Position numbers and translations under genes: made by a program. A stretch of 64,000 nt of DNA from Robbsia andropogonis (lineage in GTDB: Bacteria; Pseudomonadota; Gammaproteobacteria; Burkholderiales; Burkholderiaceae): contig NZ_LAQU01000003.1 of NCBI RefSeq assembly GCF_000970345.1, positions 186,001 to 250,000 on the forward strand, given 5' to 3'. The notes under the pieces were generated by a model that did no database searches, was not told the origin of the DNA, and worked only from the letters and a program-made list of their open reading frames with translations. Below are positions 1-8,978 of the stretch, piece after piece. The stretch's first letter is position 1, and the number at the start of each line of letters is the position of its first letter.

Positions 1-93
1 CCGCACTACCTCCGTGTTTTGCCCTTTGCCTCTAAGGACTGGTTTGCCCCCAGCCTGTCGCCCCGCTTATTTCGAGATCCCGATTCCCCGCTG

Positions 94-1791
94 ATGCAAA
101 CCGTTTTCACCGTCCTCATCCTGCTGCTTGCCGTGGCGCTGTCGGGTACGGCTGCCAGGCTGATCCGCTTCCCCATCCCGTTGCCGTTGATACAGATCGC
201 GATCGGCAGTGTGCTGGCATGGCCGCGTCTGGGCCTGCACGTGACTTTCGTGCCGGATGTCTTCCTGCTGTTGTTCATTCCTCCCTTGCTGTTCGCCGAT
301 GGGTGGCGGATGCCAAAGCGGGAGCTGTTTCATTACCGGCGGCCCATCCTGATGCTGGCGCTCGGCCTCGTGTTTTTCACGGTGGGGGGGCTTGGCTATT
401 TCATTCATTGGCTCGTGCCGACAGTGCCGCTACCGGTCTCGTTCGCCTTGGCTGCCGTGTTGTCGCCAACCGATGCCGTCGCGCTGTCCGGCATCGTGCC
501 GCGCGGCAGGCTGCCGCTACAGTTGAAGCACATCCTGGAAGGTGAGGCCCTGCTGAACGACGCATCGGGACTTGTCGCGTTCAAGTTCGCGGTGGCGGCC
601 GCGCTGACCGGCACGTTTTCGATATGGCAGGCATCCATCAGCTTTGTCGTGATTGCATTGGGTGGGCTGGCGATGGGCGTGGCGCTGACCTGGCCATTCA
701 ACTGGCTGCGCCAGAAAATTGCCCAATTGTCCGATGATGACGACCCTGGCGTGCAGATCATCCTGATCCTGCTGCTGCCGTTCGCGTCCTATATTCTGGC
801 CGAACACCTGGGCTTGTCCGGCATTCTGGCAGCGGTGGCCGCCGGCATGGCGATGAATTTCACGACGGACCTGAGCACCGAAAGCGTTGCCACGCGGATG
901 CGCGGCGCCAGTGTCTGGGCCATGATCGAACTGATTTTCAACGGCTTTGTCTTCATCCTGCTTGGACTGCAGTTCCCATCGATCATCGGCAGCGCACTAT
1001 TGGAAGCGCATCACCTCCATAACGGCGAGTTGGCCGCGTTGATCGAGTACGTGCTCGCGATTTCCATGGTCATGCTTACGCTGCGGATGGTCTGGGTCTG
1101 GGCGCTGCGCTGGCTGTCGAGCCGGCATATCGCGAAAATGGGGATTGATAATGCGATTCCCGGATTGCGTGTAGCGGCCATCACGTCACTTGCCGGGGTA
1201 CGCGGCGCGGTAACCCTGGCGGGCGTGTTGTCGATTCCGCTGACGATGAACGATGGCACGCCATTTCCCGGGCGCGACCTCGCGGTATTCCTCGCCGCCG
1301 GCGTCATTATTTTTTCGCTGGTGGTGGCCACCATCGGGCTGCCATTGGCACTCGGACGGATCAAGGACCTTGGCGGAGAACGCGAGCGACGCGAGGAGCG
1401 CGAAGCACGGGCCGCCGCCAGCGCCGCCGCGCTGAAGGCGATCGAGGTCGAGTACGAGCGGATGCGCGATTTACGCGCCGAACGGGGACATGAGGAAGAC
1501 GGGCTGGCTGCCGATATCGCCGCGCAGGTCTCGGCCGCGTACAAGCGTCCGCTACATCTGCTGGCCGATGGTGGCGATATCGACGAATCGTTGCGCGACC
1601 GCGCGCGCCGCTCGGAAAAAATCGCGCGCCGAATGCATATCGCGGCATTACGTGCCGAGCGCAGCGAATTCTTTCGGCGCCAGGCCAGCAACGCGATAAA
1701 CGATGAAACGTTGACTCGCCTGCTGCGGGAGACCGATCTTGCCGAATCCGCGATCTTGCTCCGCGGCGGCCGAGGTACGGCGCCACACTGA
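94..1791 (+). CDS. Na+/H+ antiporter, CPA1 family
   Basis: Inner-membrane monovalent cation/proton antiporter of about 565 residues. The first ~430 residues are a run of hydrophobic helices and carry the CPA1 core signatures SPTDAVAL and EGEALLNDASGL, the second holding the acidic ion-binding residues. The last ~135 residues are charged and predicted cytoplasmic, rich in Arg/Glu/Ala, as in NhaP/YjcE-type proteins with a C-terminal regulatory tail. I chose the ATG at 94 because translation from there starts straight into the first membrane helix; a longer reading from 19 adds an implausible 25-residue leader. It stands alone, with no obvious operon partner. Substrate preference (Na+ versus K+) cannot be told from sequence. 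Confidence 0.88.
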   Translation: MQTVFTVLILLLAVALSGTAARLIRFPIPLPLIQIAIGSVLAWPRLGLHVTFVPDVFLLLFIPPLLFADGWRMPKRELFHYRRPILMLALGLVFFTVGGLGYFIHWLVPTVPLPVSFALAAVLSPTDAVALSGIVPRGRLPLQLKHILEGEALLNDASGLVAFKFAVAAALTGTFSIWQASISFVVIALGGLAMGVALTWPFNWLRQKIAQLSDDDDPGVQIILILLLPFASYILAEHLGLSGILAAVAAGMAMNFTTDLSTESVATRMRGASVWAMIELIFNGFVFILLGLQFPSIIGSALLEAHHLHNGELAALIEYVLAISMVMLTLRMVWVWALRWLSSRHIAKMGIDNAIPGLRVAAITSLAGVRGAVTLAGVLSIPLTMNDGTPFPGRDLAVFLAAGVIIFSLVVATIGLPLALGRIKDLGGERERREEREARAAASAAALKAIEVEYERMRDLRAERGHEEDGLAADIAAQVSAAYKRPLHLLADGGDIDESLRDRARRSEKIARRMHIAALRAERSEFFRRQASNAINDETLTRLLRETDLAESAILLRGGRGTAPH

Positions 1792-1898
1792 TTCCGTGCG
1801 GGATTGATCAAATATAGGGAGATGCCTGAACAGGCACGAAAGTTGCAAAGTTGCGTGGTTATTTATTGGTTACGCATTGCAAGTTGGAGTATCCCACA

Positions 1899-2915
1899 AT
1901 GTCTGCCGAATCTCGTGTTCCGCACCCGGCTGTTGCCTTGACCGCAACCGAAACGGCGCGTCCGGCATGTTCCCCGTCACTCGGTGCCCCTATCTCCGAG
2001 GACGTGGCGCGGGTATTCGTGGGATGCGACCCCAACAACTGCGATCTCGAGCAGATGATGGTGCTGGAGTACAGCCTGCGGCGACATGCGTCCATTCCCG
2101 TCGAAATTCATTGGATGCAGTTATCACGGGATCCCGCAAGCCCTTGGTATTCCCAACCGGAGCAAGACCGAGGCTGGCGTACCGATCTCTGGGTCACACC
2201 GTTTTCCGGCTTCCGTTGGGCGATCCCGGCACTGTGCGGCTATCAGGGGCGCGCCATCTACATGGATGCGGACATGGTCGTGCTCCGGGATATTGCCGAT
2301 TTGTGGCGTACCCCTTTTACGTACGGACAGATACTCGCCGCGACGAAGCGCAAGAAAAAAAGTTGGCGCTACTGCGTGATGGTATGGGATTGCGCCGCCG
2401 CGAAGGACCATTTGCCGCCACTGGATGCATTACGGTCAACACCCGAAGCGCATGCCAACCTGATTCATTTTTTCAACGACCATCCAGAATTTACATATCG
2501 TCTCCACCCCGACGAAAACAACGTCGATGGGGAAAATCGGCCACTCAGCGATATCCGTATTTTGCATTACTCGGACATCGGCACCCAGTTCACGCATAAA
2601 TATGCGTTTCCGCGCCTGGCGGCCGAAGGATCGAAACATTGGTTCGATGGCGAGGTGCTTCCGCATCCGCGGGCGGACTTGCAAGCGTTGTTCGATCAGT
2701 ACCACGCCGATGCGCTTGCCGCGGGCTATACCCTTGACCAATACCGGAATGCGCAGCCCTTCGGTGCGATCGTCAAGGCCAGCCAGGTGAACTACACCGG
2801 CAATCGACGCACGCGGCGCATGTCATTGTGGTCTCGTATCAAATGGCGGCTTCGGGGCGGTCGCGCCAACGCTGTCGCAGGCACGATGGCTGCACGGCAG
2901 GAGACGGTCAAATGA
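1899..2915 (+). CDS. Glycosyltransferase, GT8-like, putative LPS/glycan synthesis
   Basis: Cytoplasmic nucleotide-sugar glycosyltransferase of about 338 residues. The N-terminal half begins a GT-A fold (VARVFVGCDPNN near residue 37) and contains the metal-binding DxD motif in IYMDADMVVL at about residues 120-128, as in GT8 enzymes. Residues around HYSDIGTQFTHKYAFP would sit near the acceptor site. The ATG at 1899 has GGAG 9 bases upstream; a TTG at 1851 would give a longer but less likely form. The stop overlaps the start of the next gene (ATGA), so the two are translationally coupled and probably act on the same glycan. Acceptor and donor are unknown. Confidence 0.75.
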   Translation: MSAESRVPHPAVALTATETARPACSPSLGAPISEDVARVFVGCDPNNCDLEQMMVLEYSLRRHASIPVEIHWMQLSRDPASPWYSQPEQDRGWRTDLWVTPFSGFRWAIPALCGYQGRAIYMDADMVVLRDIADLWRTPFTYGQILAATKRKKKSWRYCVMVWDCAAAKDHLPPLDALRSTPEAHANLIHFFNDHPEFTYRLHPDENNVDGENRPLSDIRILHYSDIGTQFTHKYAFPRLAAEGSKHWFDGEVLPHPRADLQALFDQYHADALAAGYTLDQYRNAQPFGAIVKASQVNYTGNRRTRRMSLWSRIKWRLRGGRANAVAGTMAARQETVK

Positions 2916-4204
2916 CGAGCGCCGACAGCATCGCGAATGGCAGGATCACGGGAACGGGCGGTGCCGCGGCAAGTTCCCCCGATGGCGAGACAGTCTCGCA
3001 TGTTGGAAAGGCTCGGCAATCCGATAGGGATGCTGAAGATAGACAGACAATCGAAGACGCCGCGCACGCCGACGATGCTGACGTGGCCCCGCGCCGCGCC
3101 ACCGGGCGCGGCCGCCTGGACCGGGCGTGGCGCCGAATGTATGCGGCGGCGTTGAAATCCCTGTTTCGTGCAACGCATTCCGCCGAGCATCGACATAGCG
3201 AGCGCCTTTGGCCGCACGGCAAGGTCTTTCGCGATGCGGAAGGACGCGTGACGGATTTCACCGTGTATGGTCATTCGTTTCCCCTTGCCAACGACGCAAT
3301 GCGCCGTCAGCGTGCCGACGGGGAACGCGCAACCTCGGCCATGAGCAAGGCCCAAGGCATGACGGGCGTAACCCTGACCGCTCGCCCGCCGCTGCATCTC
3401 GTTGCATGCGGCCCGTCGATCGCCGATATCGATTATGACTTGCTGGTCAATGCCGCGCCGTCGCACAAGCGCATGGGCGTCAACGGCGCAGTGGCGCTGA
3501 CACGCCAATACGGCATGCATTTCGATTACTACTGCATCACGGACAACGGCTTTATCCGGCACCGTGAAGACCTGGTCGCGCACATCATCGCGCAAGACCT
3601 GGTGCTGTTCACCACGCCCATCTGCTTATGGACCATTCTGCAGCGATTTCCGCAATCGGCGCTGCAATGCCGCGTGTTCCTGATAGAGCGCGTAGGGATG
3701 CAGGCCTTACGCCCGCACGAGTCCTATGCCGAGGTGGTGGCGCGATCGGACGGTACCATGACACAGTTCGCCACGCCGATGCCGCTGGGCTTCAGCCACG
3801 ACATCGCGAGAGGCGTATTTCCCGGCGGCACCGTCGCTTTCGAGGCACTTCAGGTGGCAACCTGGCTGGGCTATGACAACCTCTACCTGCATGGACTCGA
3901 CCTCGGCAACGCGGCAGAGAAACCGCGTTTCTACGAAACCGACGACGACCGGCTGCCGACAATGATCCATCGCCAACTGGCCAGCGAGATTCTGCCGTCG
4001 TTCACCCATGCCGCGCCTATCCTGAGGGCCAGGCGCGTACGCGTGACCAACCTGTCGCTGGAAAGCGCATTGGACCATGCGGTCTTTCCGAAGGCGCATT
4101 GGCGCACGCTGCCGTTCGTCCTGGCCCACGAAGCCATCAAACGCGCACGTTGCCCCGCCGGGATGACGCGCGGCCAATGGGAAAATCGCCCGGCCGCCGC
4201 GTAA
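2912..4204 (+). CDS. WaaZ-like putative Kdo transferase (LPS core)
   Basis: Protein of about 430 residues that I compare to enterobacterial WaaZ, which adds a third Kdo to the LPS inner core; GT42 sialyltransferases share the same entry motif. Seen here: LVACGPSIADIDY (nucleotide-sugar entry loop), MGVNGAVAL, CITDNGFIRHREDL, and YLHGLDLGNAAEKPRFYE followed by LPSF and RVTNLSLES. That order and spacing resemble WaaZ as I remember it. The first ~95 residues are a poorly conserved Arg-rich extension. The start overlaps the upstream glycosyltransferase stop by ATGA and has a GGAG site. A DUF115/MptE-like assignment is the main alternative. No Kdo transferase WaaA is present in the window. Confidence 0.6.
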   Translation: MTSADSIANGRITGTGGAAASSPDGETVSHVGKARQSDRDAEDRQTIEDAAHADDADVAPRRATGRGRLDRAWRRMYAAALKSLFRATHSAEHRHSERLWPHGKVFRDAEGRVTDFTVYGHSFPLANDAMRRQRADGERATSAMSKAQGMTGVTLTARPPLHLVACGPSIADIDYDLLVNAAPSHKRMGVNGAVALTRQYGMHFDYYCITDNGFIRHREDLVAHIIAQDLVLFTTPICLWTILQRFPQSALQCRVFLIERVGMQALRPHESYAEVVARSDGTMTQFATPMPLGFSHDIARGVFPGGTVAFEALQVATWLGYDNLYLHGLDLGNAAEKPRFYETDDDRLPTMIHRQLASEILPSFTHAAPILRARRVRVTNLSLESALDHAVFPKAHWRTLPFVLAHEAIKRARCPAGMTRGQWENRPAAA

Positions 4205-4759
4205 TCAGAAGCCGAGGGACATCCCGAGGCGTGAGATCACCATCAGCAGGATCTGCGTGATCACGAAGAGCGCGAGCGGCGAAAGGTCCATGCCACCGAT
4301 CAACGGCAACACCCGGCGCAGCGGATTCAGGAACGGTGCCGTCAGGATGTCGAGCAGCGCCATCGTCGGCGCGCGCGGATTCAGCCAGGACATCAGCGCC
4401 ATCAACAAGGTCGCCCACATCAACAGGTTGACAGCCCATTTCACGGTGGTCAGCAACGCAAACGCGAAGACCAACGGAAACATGTCACCCGGATCACCGC
4501 CAGCGACGGCGACAACCAGCAACAAATAGAGGAGGGCAACGACATAAGCCGCAAGCAGTGTCGCCCAATCGACACCCCCGGTTCCCGGCAGCACCCGCCG
4601 CAACGGCACCACGATCCAGTCGGTGATCTGGAACACCCCCTGTGACACCGGGTTGCGCGGTGGCATGCGTACAGCTTGCATCCACGCCCGCAATAGCAGG
4701 GCCGCGCCGAACAGCGTAAAAACGATGTCAATAAGAAAACGGGCGATATCGCCGAACAT
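4205..4759 (-). CDS. YggT family integral membrane protein
   Basis: Small inner-membrane protein of about 184 residues with two YggT repeats. Each repeat has hydrophobic helices and the conserved block in which a membrane segment is followed by PxxNPxxxxxxDxxxxPxxxxxR: DWIVVPLRRVLPGTGGVDW at about 45-63 and LTAPFLNPLRRVLPLIGGMD near 140. In other bacteria yggT genes are tied to osmotic-shock tolerance and sit near proC or cell-division genes; here it is not next to them. The ATG at 4759 has a clear AGGAG 5 bases upstream, which decides against the ATG six codons earlier. It converges with, and directly abuts, the WaaZ-like gene. Confidence 0.85.
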   Translation of the reverse strand: MFGDIARFLIDIVFTLFGAALLLRAWMQAVRMPPRNPVSQGVFQITDWIVVPLRRVLPGTGGVDWATLLAAYVVALLYLLLVVAVAGGDPGDMFPLVFAFALLTTVKWAVNLLMWATLLMALMSWLNPRAPTMALLDILTAPFLNPLRRVLPLIGGMDLSPLALFVITQILLMVISRLGMSLGF

Positions 4760-4851
4760 GCTGACTCCTGAATCCATTCAATGGTAATGCGCGCCGGGGA
4801 TTGTCGCACGACACGACGACCGCCGACATGACACCGCGGCCCTGTTGTTTG

Positions 4852-5484
4852 TTAGCCCGATCGGGCCGGCACCACCTCGCCGCCCACGTCAGGCGGCGTG
4901 GCAAGCGGCGAACGCGCTAATTCGACATAGCGGTGACGCCCCCCGGCAGGTTCGGATGCCATGAGGGCAATGCGCTTATACGACCACTCCAGCGCGGCAA
5001 ACGGCAGCGCCGAGACCACGCCACCCAGATCCGACGGCATGGCGTCGCGCAGCAGGCTGACATGCGGGCGAAACGGCTCATCTTTGAGCGAGAGACCGGC
5101 TACGGTGATCAGCTCGCTCAGACTGCGGTGCAAGGCCAGCAGGTTTGTCACGCCGCTGGCATCCTGTGCGGCGGCAACGTCCGCCTCGGTGCGACCGCTG
5201 CCAGCCCCGAGACCGTCTCCCAGACCGGCCCAGACGATCCGGCGGCGCCCGAACGCGCCGAAACGCCCGAAGGACAACGTGCCAGGCGGCACACTGTAGG
5301 CCGTGGTCATCGCCGCCAGCACCGGCAGCCGGTCCGACGGCACCTGCCCCAGAAACAGCAGCGTCAGGTGCAGCGACTCGGGCGGCAAACGCCTCCCACC
5401 GCAGCGGCGCTGCGCCTGGAGCGCCCGCCGTGCCAGCGACTCCCGCACGGTTTTATCCGGCAACAACGCAAAAAATAAGCGCAT
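4852..5484 (-). CDS. thpR: RNA 2',3'-cyclic phosphodiesterase (ThpR/LigT family)
   Basis: Two-histidine (2H) phosphoesterase of about 210 residues that opens 2',3'-cyclic phosphates on RNA. The N-terminus MRLFFALLPD is typical. Both catalytic H-x-T/S-x motifs are present: HLTLLFLG at about residue 41 and HVSLLRDA near residue 146. An insertion around residues 84-105 (GDGLGAGSGRTEADVAAA) is rich in Gly/Ala and probably a surface loop. It is transcribed divergently from the sulfate transporter operon and is a single-gene unit. The product acts in the cytoplasm; its physiological substrate in bacteria is not firmly known. Confidence 0.85.
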   Translation of the reverse strand: MRLFFALLPDKTVRESLARRALQAQRRCGGRRLPPESLHLTLLFLGQVPSDRLPVLAAMTTAYSVPPGTLSFGRFGAFGRRRIVWAGLGDGLGAGSGRTEADVAAAQDASGVTNLLALHRSLSELITVAGLSLKDEPFRPHVSLLRDAMPSDLGGVVSALPFAALEWSYKRIALMASEPAGGRHRYVELARSPLATPPDVGGEVVPARSG

Positions 5485-5656
5485 CTGGGATCTCCGCTGA
5501 ATCCTGATGCTGCCCTGCCTGTAAGGCTTTCGTCAAGCCGGACGACAACCGAACGCACACTCGCGCCCGATTCCCACCATATGCTCATAACGAAAAAGTC
5601 GAATGATTTCAGGTTGTTTCGCCCAGTTTTGACTGTTTTCACGAAAAGCGGCTCTC

Positions 5657-5662
5657 TATAAT
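5657..5662 (+). promoter_or_regulatory. Putative -10 box for cysTWA
   Basis: A perfect TATAAT lies 20 bases before the cysT ATG at 5683. A weak -35 candidate (GTTTTC) sits 16 bases upstream, and the 80 bases before it are locally A/T-rich, as expected if a CysB-type activator is needed. If this is used, the leader is very short, which would fit the ATG at 5683 or the one at 5713 as start. Confidence 0.45.
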
Positions 5663-5682
5663 GCCCTGTTCATTCCCGCACC

Positions 5683-6756
5683 ATGCCGAGGGAAAGTCTC
5701 ACGCGTGGCTTCATGCCGCAACGATCTCCCCTCGGCACTGCTACTCAACGCTGCGACGCCGCACTGCTCGACCGTATGGCCTTATCCGCTTCCCGAACCG
5801 CCCCCTCCGGCATTCACGCCGCCGTCTCCGATGCGCTTGCCGACGCCACCGGTGGTCCCGCCACCGGGCTCGATGCGCGACGAGGGACCGGCAACCCCAC
5901 GCCGCCGCCCGCACCCGGCAAGACGCGCAAGTCCCGGCGCGTGCTGCCGGGTTTCGGCCTGACGCTGGGTTTCAGCCTGTTCTATCTGTGCCTGATGGTC
6001 TTCGTGCCGTTGTCAGCGCTGTTCTTCAAGACCGCAGGCCTGGGCTGGGATGATTTCGTCACCGCAGTCGCGGCGCCCCGCGTGTTGGCAACCTACCGCG
6101 TCACGTTTGGCTGCGCACTGATCGCCGCGTTGATCAACCTCGTCTTTGGATTGCTGATCGCCTGGGTGCTGGTGCGCTACCGCTTCCCCGGCAAGCGTAT
6201 CATCGACGCCCTGGTCGACCTGCCCTTCGCCCTGCCGACTGCCGTGGCCGGTATTTCGCTGACAGCCATCCTGTCGAACAACGGCTGGCTAGGTCAGTAC
6301 CTGTCGCAGGTCGGTATCCATCTGGCCTATAACCCCGCCGGCATCGTCGTTGCGTTGACGTTCATCAGCCTGCCCTTCGTCGTGCGTACCGTGCAACCGG
6401 TGCTGGAAGATAGCGAAGCGGAATTGGAAGAGGCGGCCGCCAGCCTGGGTGCCACGCGCTGGCAGATTTTCTCACGCGTGATCTTGCCCGCGATTTCTCC
6501 GGCCTTGCTTACCGGATTCGCCATGGCGTTCGCACGGGCGGTAGGCGAGTACGGCTCGGTCGTCTTCATCGCCGGCAATATGCCGATGGTGTCCGAAATC
6601 ACGCCGCTGCTGATCATGGTGAAGCTCGAGCAATTCGACTACGCAGGGGCATCGGCGGTGGCGGTCGTGTTGATGGTGGTATCGTTCGTACTGTTACTGG
6701 CCATCAATGGCCTGCAAGCCTGGCAGCGCAAACTACTCGCGGGAGGCCGCAAATGA
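5683..6756 (+). CDS. cysT: Sulfate/thiosulfate ABC transporter permease CysT
   Basis: Inner-membrane permease subunit of the sulfate/thiosulfate importer. Residues ~85-357 hold six hydrophobic helices and the family block [19 protein letters not shown], plus the EAA loop [19 protein letters not shown] that docks on the CysA ATPase. The N-terminal ~80 residues are Pro/Ala/Arg-rich and not part of the family fold; the true start may be the ATG at 5713 or later. It overlaps cysW by ATGA, and cysA follows, so the three form one operon. No sbp/cysP periplasmic binding-protein gene lies upstream, where it is often found in relatives. Confidence 0.93.
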   Translation: MPRESLTRGFMPQRSPLGTATQRCDAALLDRMALSASRTAPSGIHAAVSDALADATGGPATGLDARRGTGNPTPPPAPGKTRKSRRVLPGFGLTLGFSLFYLCLMVFVPLSALFFKTAGLGWDDFVTAVAAPRVLATYRVTFGCALIAALINLVFGLLIAWVLVRYRFPGKRIIDALVDLPFALPTAVAGISLTAILSNNGWLGQYLSQVGIHLAYNPAGIVVALTFISLPFVVRTVQPVLEDSEAELEEAAASLGATRWQIFSRVILPAISPALLTGFAMAFARAVGEYGSVVFIAGNMPMVSEITPLLIMVKLEQFDYAGASAVAVVLMVVSFVLLLAINGLQAWQRKLLAGGRK

Positions 6757-7739
6757 CCTCTCCCGCATTAAGCCGTCCAGGCACGCAGACGGGCGCCGCC
6801 ACGCGCATCCGGCGCGGCACCGAGGAATCCCCTTGGGTCCGCCGGCTGCTGATCGGCATTGCCTTGCTGTTTATCGCGCTGTTCCTCATCCTGCCGCTGC
6901 TGACCGTGTTCGTCGAAGCGCTGCGCAAGGGCGTGGGCGCTTACTTTAGCGCATTGCGGGATCCCGATGCGTGGTCCGCCATCAAGCTGACGCTGCTGAC
7001 CGCGGCCATCAGCGTGCCGATGAACGTGGTGTTCGGAGTGGCAGCCGCCTGGGCGCTCGCGAAGTTCGAATTCCGTGGCAAGGCCATCTTGATCACGCTG
7101 ATCGATCTGCCGTTTTCCGTCTCGCCGGTGGTGGCGGGTCTGTCGTACGTGCTCGTGCTCGGCGCGCAGGGATGGATCGGCCCCTGGCTGATGGACCACG
7201 ATATCCAGATCATATTCGCGGTACCGGGAGTCGTGATCGCCACGGCATTCGTGACACTTCCGCTAGTGGCGCGCGAACTCATTCCGTTGATGCAGGCGCA
7301 GGGCAGCGACGAGGAGCAAGCGGCCATCGTGCTAGGCGCCAGCGGCTGGCAGACGTTCTGGCATGTCACGCTGCCAAATATCAAATGGGGCTTGCTATAT
7401 GGCGTCATCCTGGCCAATGCACGGGCCATGGGAGAATTCGGCGCGGTGTCCGTTGTCTCGGGCCATCTGCGCGGGGAGACAAATACGATCCCGCTGCAAG
7501 TGGAAATTCTGTACAACCAGTTCCAGATTCAGGCAGGGTTCGCGGTGGCATCGCTGCTCGCCTTGCTGGCACTGGTCACGCTGGTGATCAAATCCGTGGT
7601 GGAGTGGCGGCATGAACGCGAGATGAAGCGGCTCGCCGACCTTCCAAGCGAACGTCCGGGTCAGGTCGCGGACGCCGTCCTGATCGCGGGCGCCGGCGCC
7701 GCGCCTTCCGATGTTGCCCGCGCCAACGGGCGTCCCTGA
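6753..7739 (+). CDS. cysW: Sulfate/thiosulfate ABC transporter permease CysW
   Basis: Second permease subunit, pairing with CysT in the inner membrane; 328 residues. Family blocks seen: [20 protein letters not shown] (about residues 112-131) and the EAA loop [22 protein letters not shown] near residue 190, followed by [16 protein letters not shown], the typical CysW signature. The N-terminal ~30 residues are hydrophilic and Arg-rich; the C-terminal ~45 residues are a charged tail after the last helix. Start overlaps the cysT stop (ATGA) and cysA starts 8 bases after its stop, indicating strict co-translation. Confidence 0.94.
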   Translation: MTSPALSRPGTQTGAATRIRRGTEESPWVRRLLIGIALLFIALFLILPLLTVFVEALRKGVGAYFSALRDPDAWSAIKLTLLTAAISVPMNVVFGVAAAWALAKFEFRGKAILITLIDLPFSVSPVVAGLSYVLVLGAQGWIGPWLMDHDIQIIFAVPGVVIATAFVTLPLVARELIPLMQAQGSDEEQAAIVLGASGWQTFWHVTLPNIKWGLLYGVILANARAMGEFGAVSVVSGHLRGETNTIPLQVEILYNQFQIQAGFAVASLLALLALVTLVIKSVVEWRHEREMKRLADLPSERPGQVADAVLIAGAGAAPSDVARANGRP

Positions 7740-7747
7740 GGTTTCCG

Positions 7748-8950
7748 ATGAGTATCGAAGTTCAACACGTGAACAAGCGCTTTGGCGATTTCCAGGCGCT
7801 GAACGATGTCAACCTGCATATCGACCAGGGCGAGCTGATTGCGCTGCTCGGACCGTCCGGCTGCGGCAAGACCACGCTGCTGCGCATCATCGCCGGATTG
7901 GAGACACCGGATAGCGGGCAGATCCTGTTCTCCGGCGAGGACAGCACCGATGTGCATGTCCGCGAACGCCAGGTGGGTTTCGTATTCCAGCACTACGCGC
8001 TGTTCCGCCACATGACCGTGTTCGACAATGTCGCGTTCGGGCTGAAGATCCGCCCGCGACGCGAGCGACCGCCAAAGGCCGAAATCCGGGAAAAAGTGCA
8101 CGCACTGCTGAAACTGGTGCAGTTGGACTGGCTGGCCGATCGCTATCCGTCACAGTTGTCCGGTGGGCAACGCCAGCGTATCGCGCTTGCGCGGGCACTT
8201 GCCGTGGAGCCGAAGGTGCTGCTACTTGACGAACCGTTCGGCGCGCTCGACGCCAAAGTGCGCAAGGAACTGCGACGCTGGTTGCGTCGCCTGCATGAAG
8301 AATTGAACGTGACCAGCATCTTCGTCACGCACGATCAGGAAGAAGCATTGGAAGTGGCCGATCGGGTGGTGGTGATCAACCGTGGCCGCATCGAACAGAG
8401 CGGCTCACCGCTGGACGTCTGGCAGAAGCCGGCAAGTCCGTTCGTCTATGGCTTCCTCGGCGATGCAAACCGGTTCCAGGGCACGGCGCGGGATGGCCTG
8501 ATCCACGTAGGCGACTACACGTTCCAGACGCCCGGCGCGGGACACGTCGCCCCGATACATGACGAGGCCGCCACGGCAAGCACTGCCGGCCATGCGGCAA
8601 CGGCTGCAACCCCGGATGGCGAGGCGAACGCGTTCGTGCGTCCTCACGATTTCGAGATCACGCGACCGGCGCCGGGCCACCACGGCATTGCCGCGCAATT
8701 CAGCCGCGCCGTGGTGGTCGGTGCGGTGGCCAAGCTCGAACTGCTCGCGCCGGCCGAGTCGGTAGGCATGACGCCCACTGCCGGCGCGGGCGCGGGCATC
8801 GCCGTTATCGAGGCGCAATTACCGGCGCAGCAGTTCCTGAACATGCAGCTTCAGGAAAACGAGTCGGTGTTGTTATCACCGCGTCGCGCGCGCGTTTTTG
8901 TCGGCAATGCCACGATCGACATCGGCACGCCGGCCGCCGCTGAAAGCTGA
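7748..8950 (+). CDS. cysA: Sulfate/thiosulfate ABC transporter ATPase CysA
   Basis: ATP-binding subunit of the importer, 400 residues. ABC motifs in order: Walker [10 protein letters not shown] (about 36-44), Q-loop [14 protein letters not shown], signature [15 protein letters not shown], Walker [12 protein letters not shown], and switch His in FVTHDQEEA. After residue ~240 comes the CysA/MalK-type regulatory domain, with [12 protein letters not shown] typical of CysA. That domain holds an Ala/Thr/Gly-rich insertion (roughly 272-300) before FVRPHD. Third gene of cysTWA. A cysB regulator gene, which often follows in Burkholderiales, is absent here: the next gene is on the other strand. Confidence 0.95.
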   Translation: MSIEVQHVNKRFGDFQALNDVNLHIDQGELIALLGPSGCGKTTLLRIIAGLETPDSGQILFSGEDSTDVHVRERQVGFVFQHYALFRHMTVFDNVAFGLKIRPRRERPPKAEIREKVHALLKLVQLDWLADRYPSQLSGGQRQRIALARALAVEPKVLLLDEPFGALDAKVRKELRRWLRRLHEELNVTSIFVTHDQEEALEVADRVVVINRGRIEQSGSPLDVWQKPASPFVYGFLGDANRFQGTARDGLIHVGDYTFQTPGAGHVAPIHDEAATASTAGHAATAATPDGEANAFVRPHDFEITRPAPGHHGIAAQFSRAVVVGAVAKLELLAPAESVGMTPTAGAGAGIAVIEAQLPAQQFLNMQLQENESVLLSPRRARVFVGNATIDIGTPAAAES

Positions 8951-8978
8951 CCCGCCACGTGGCGGCATGCCGTGCCCG

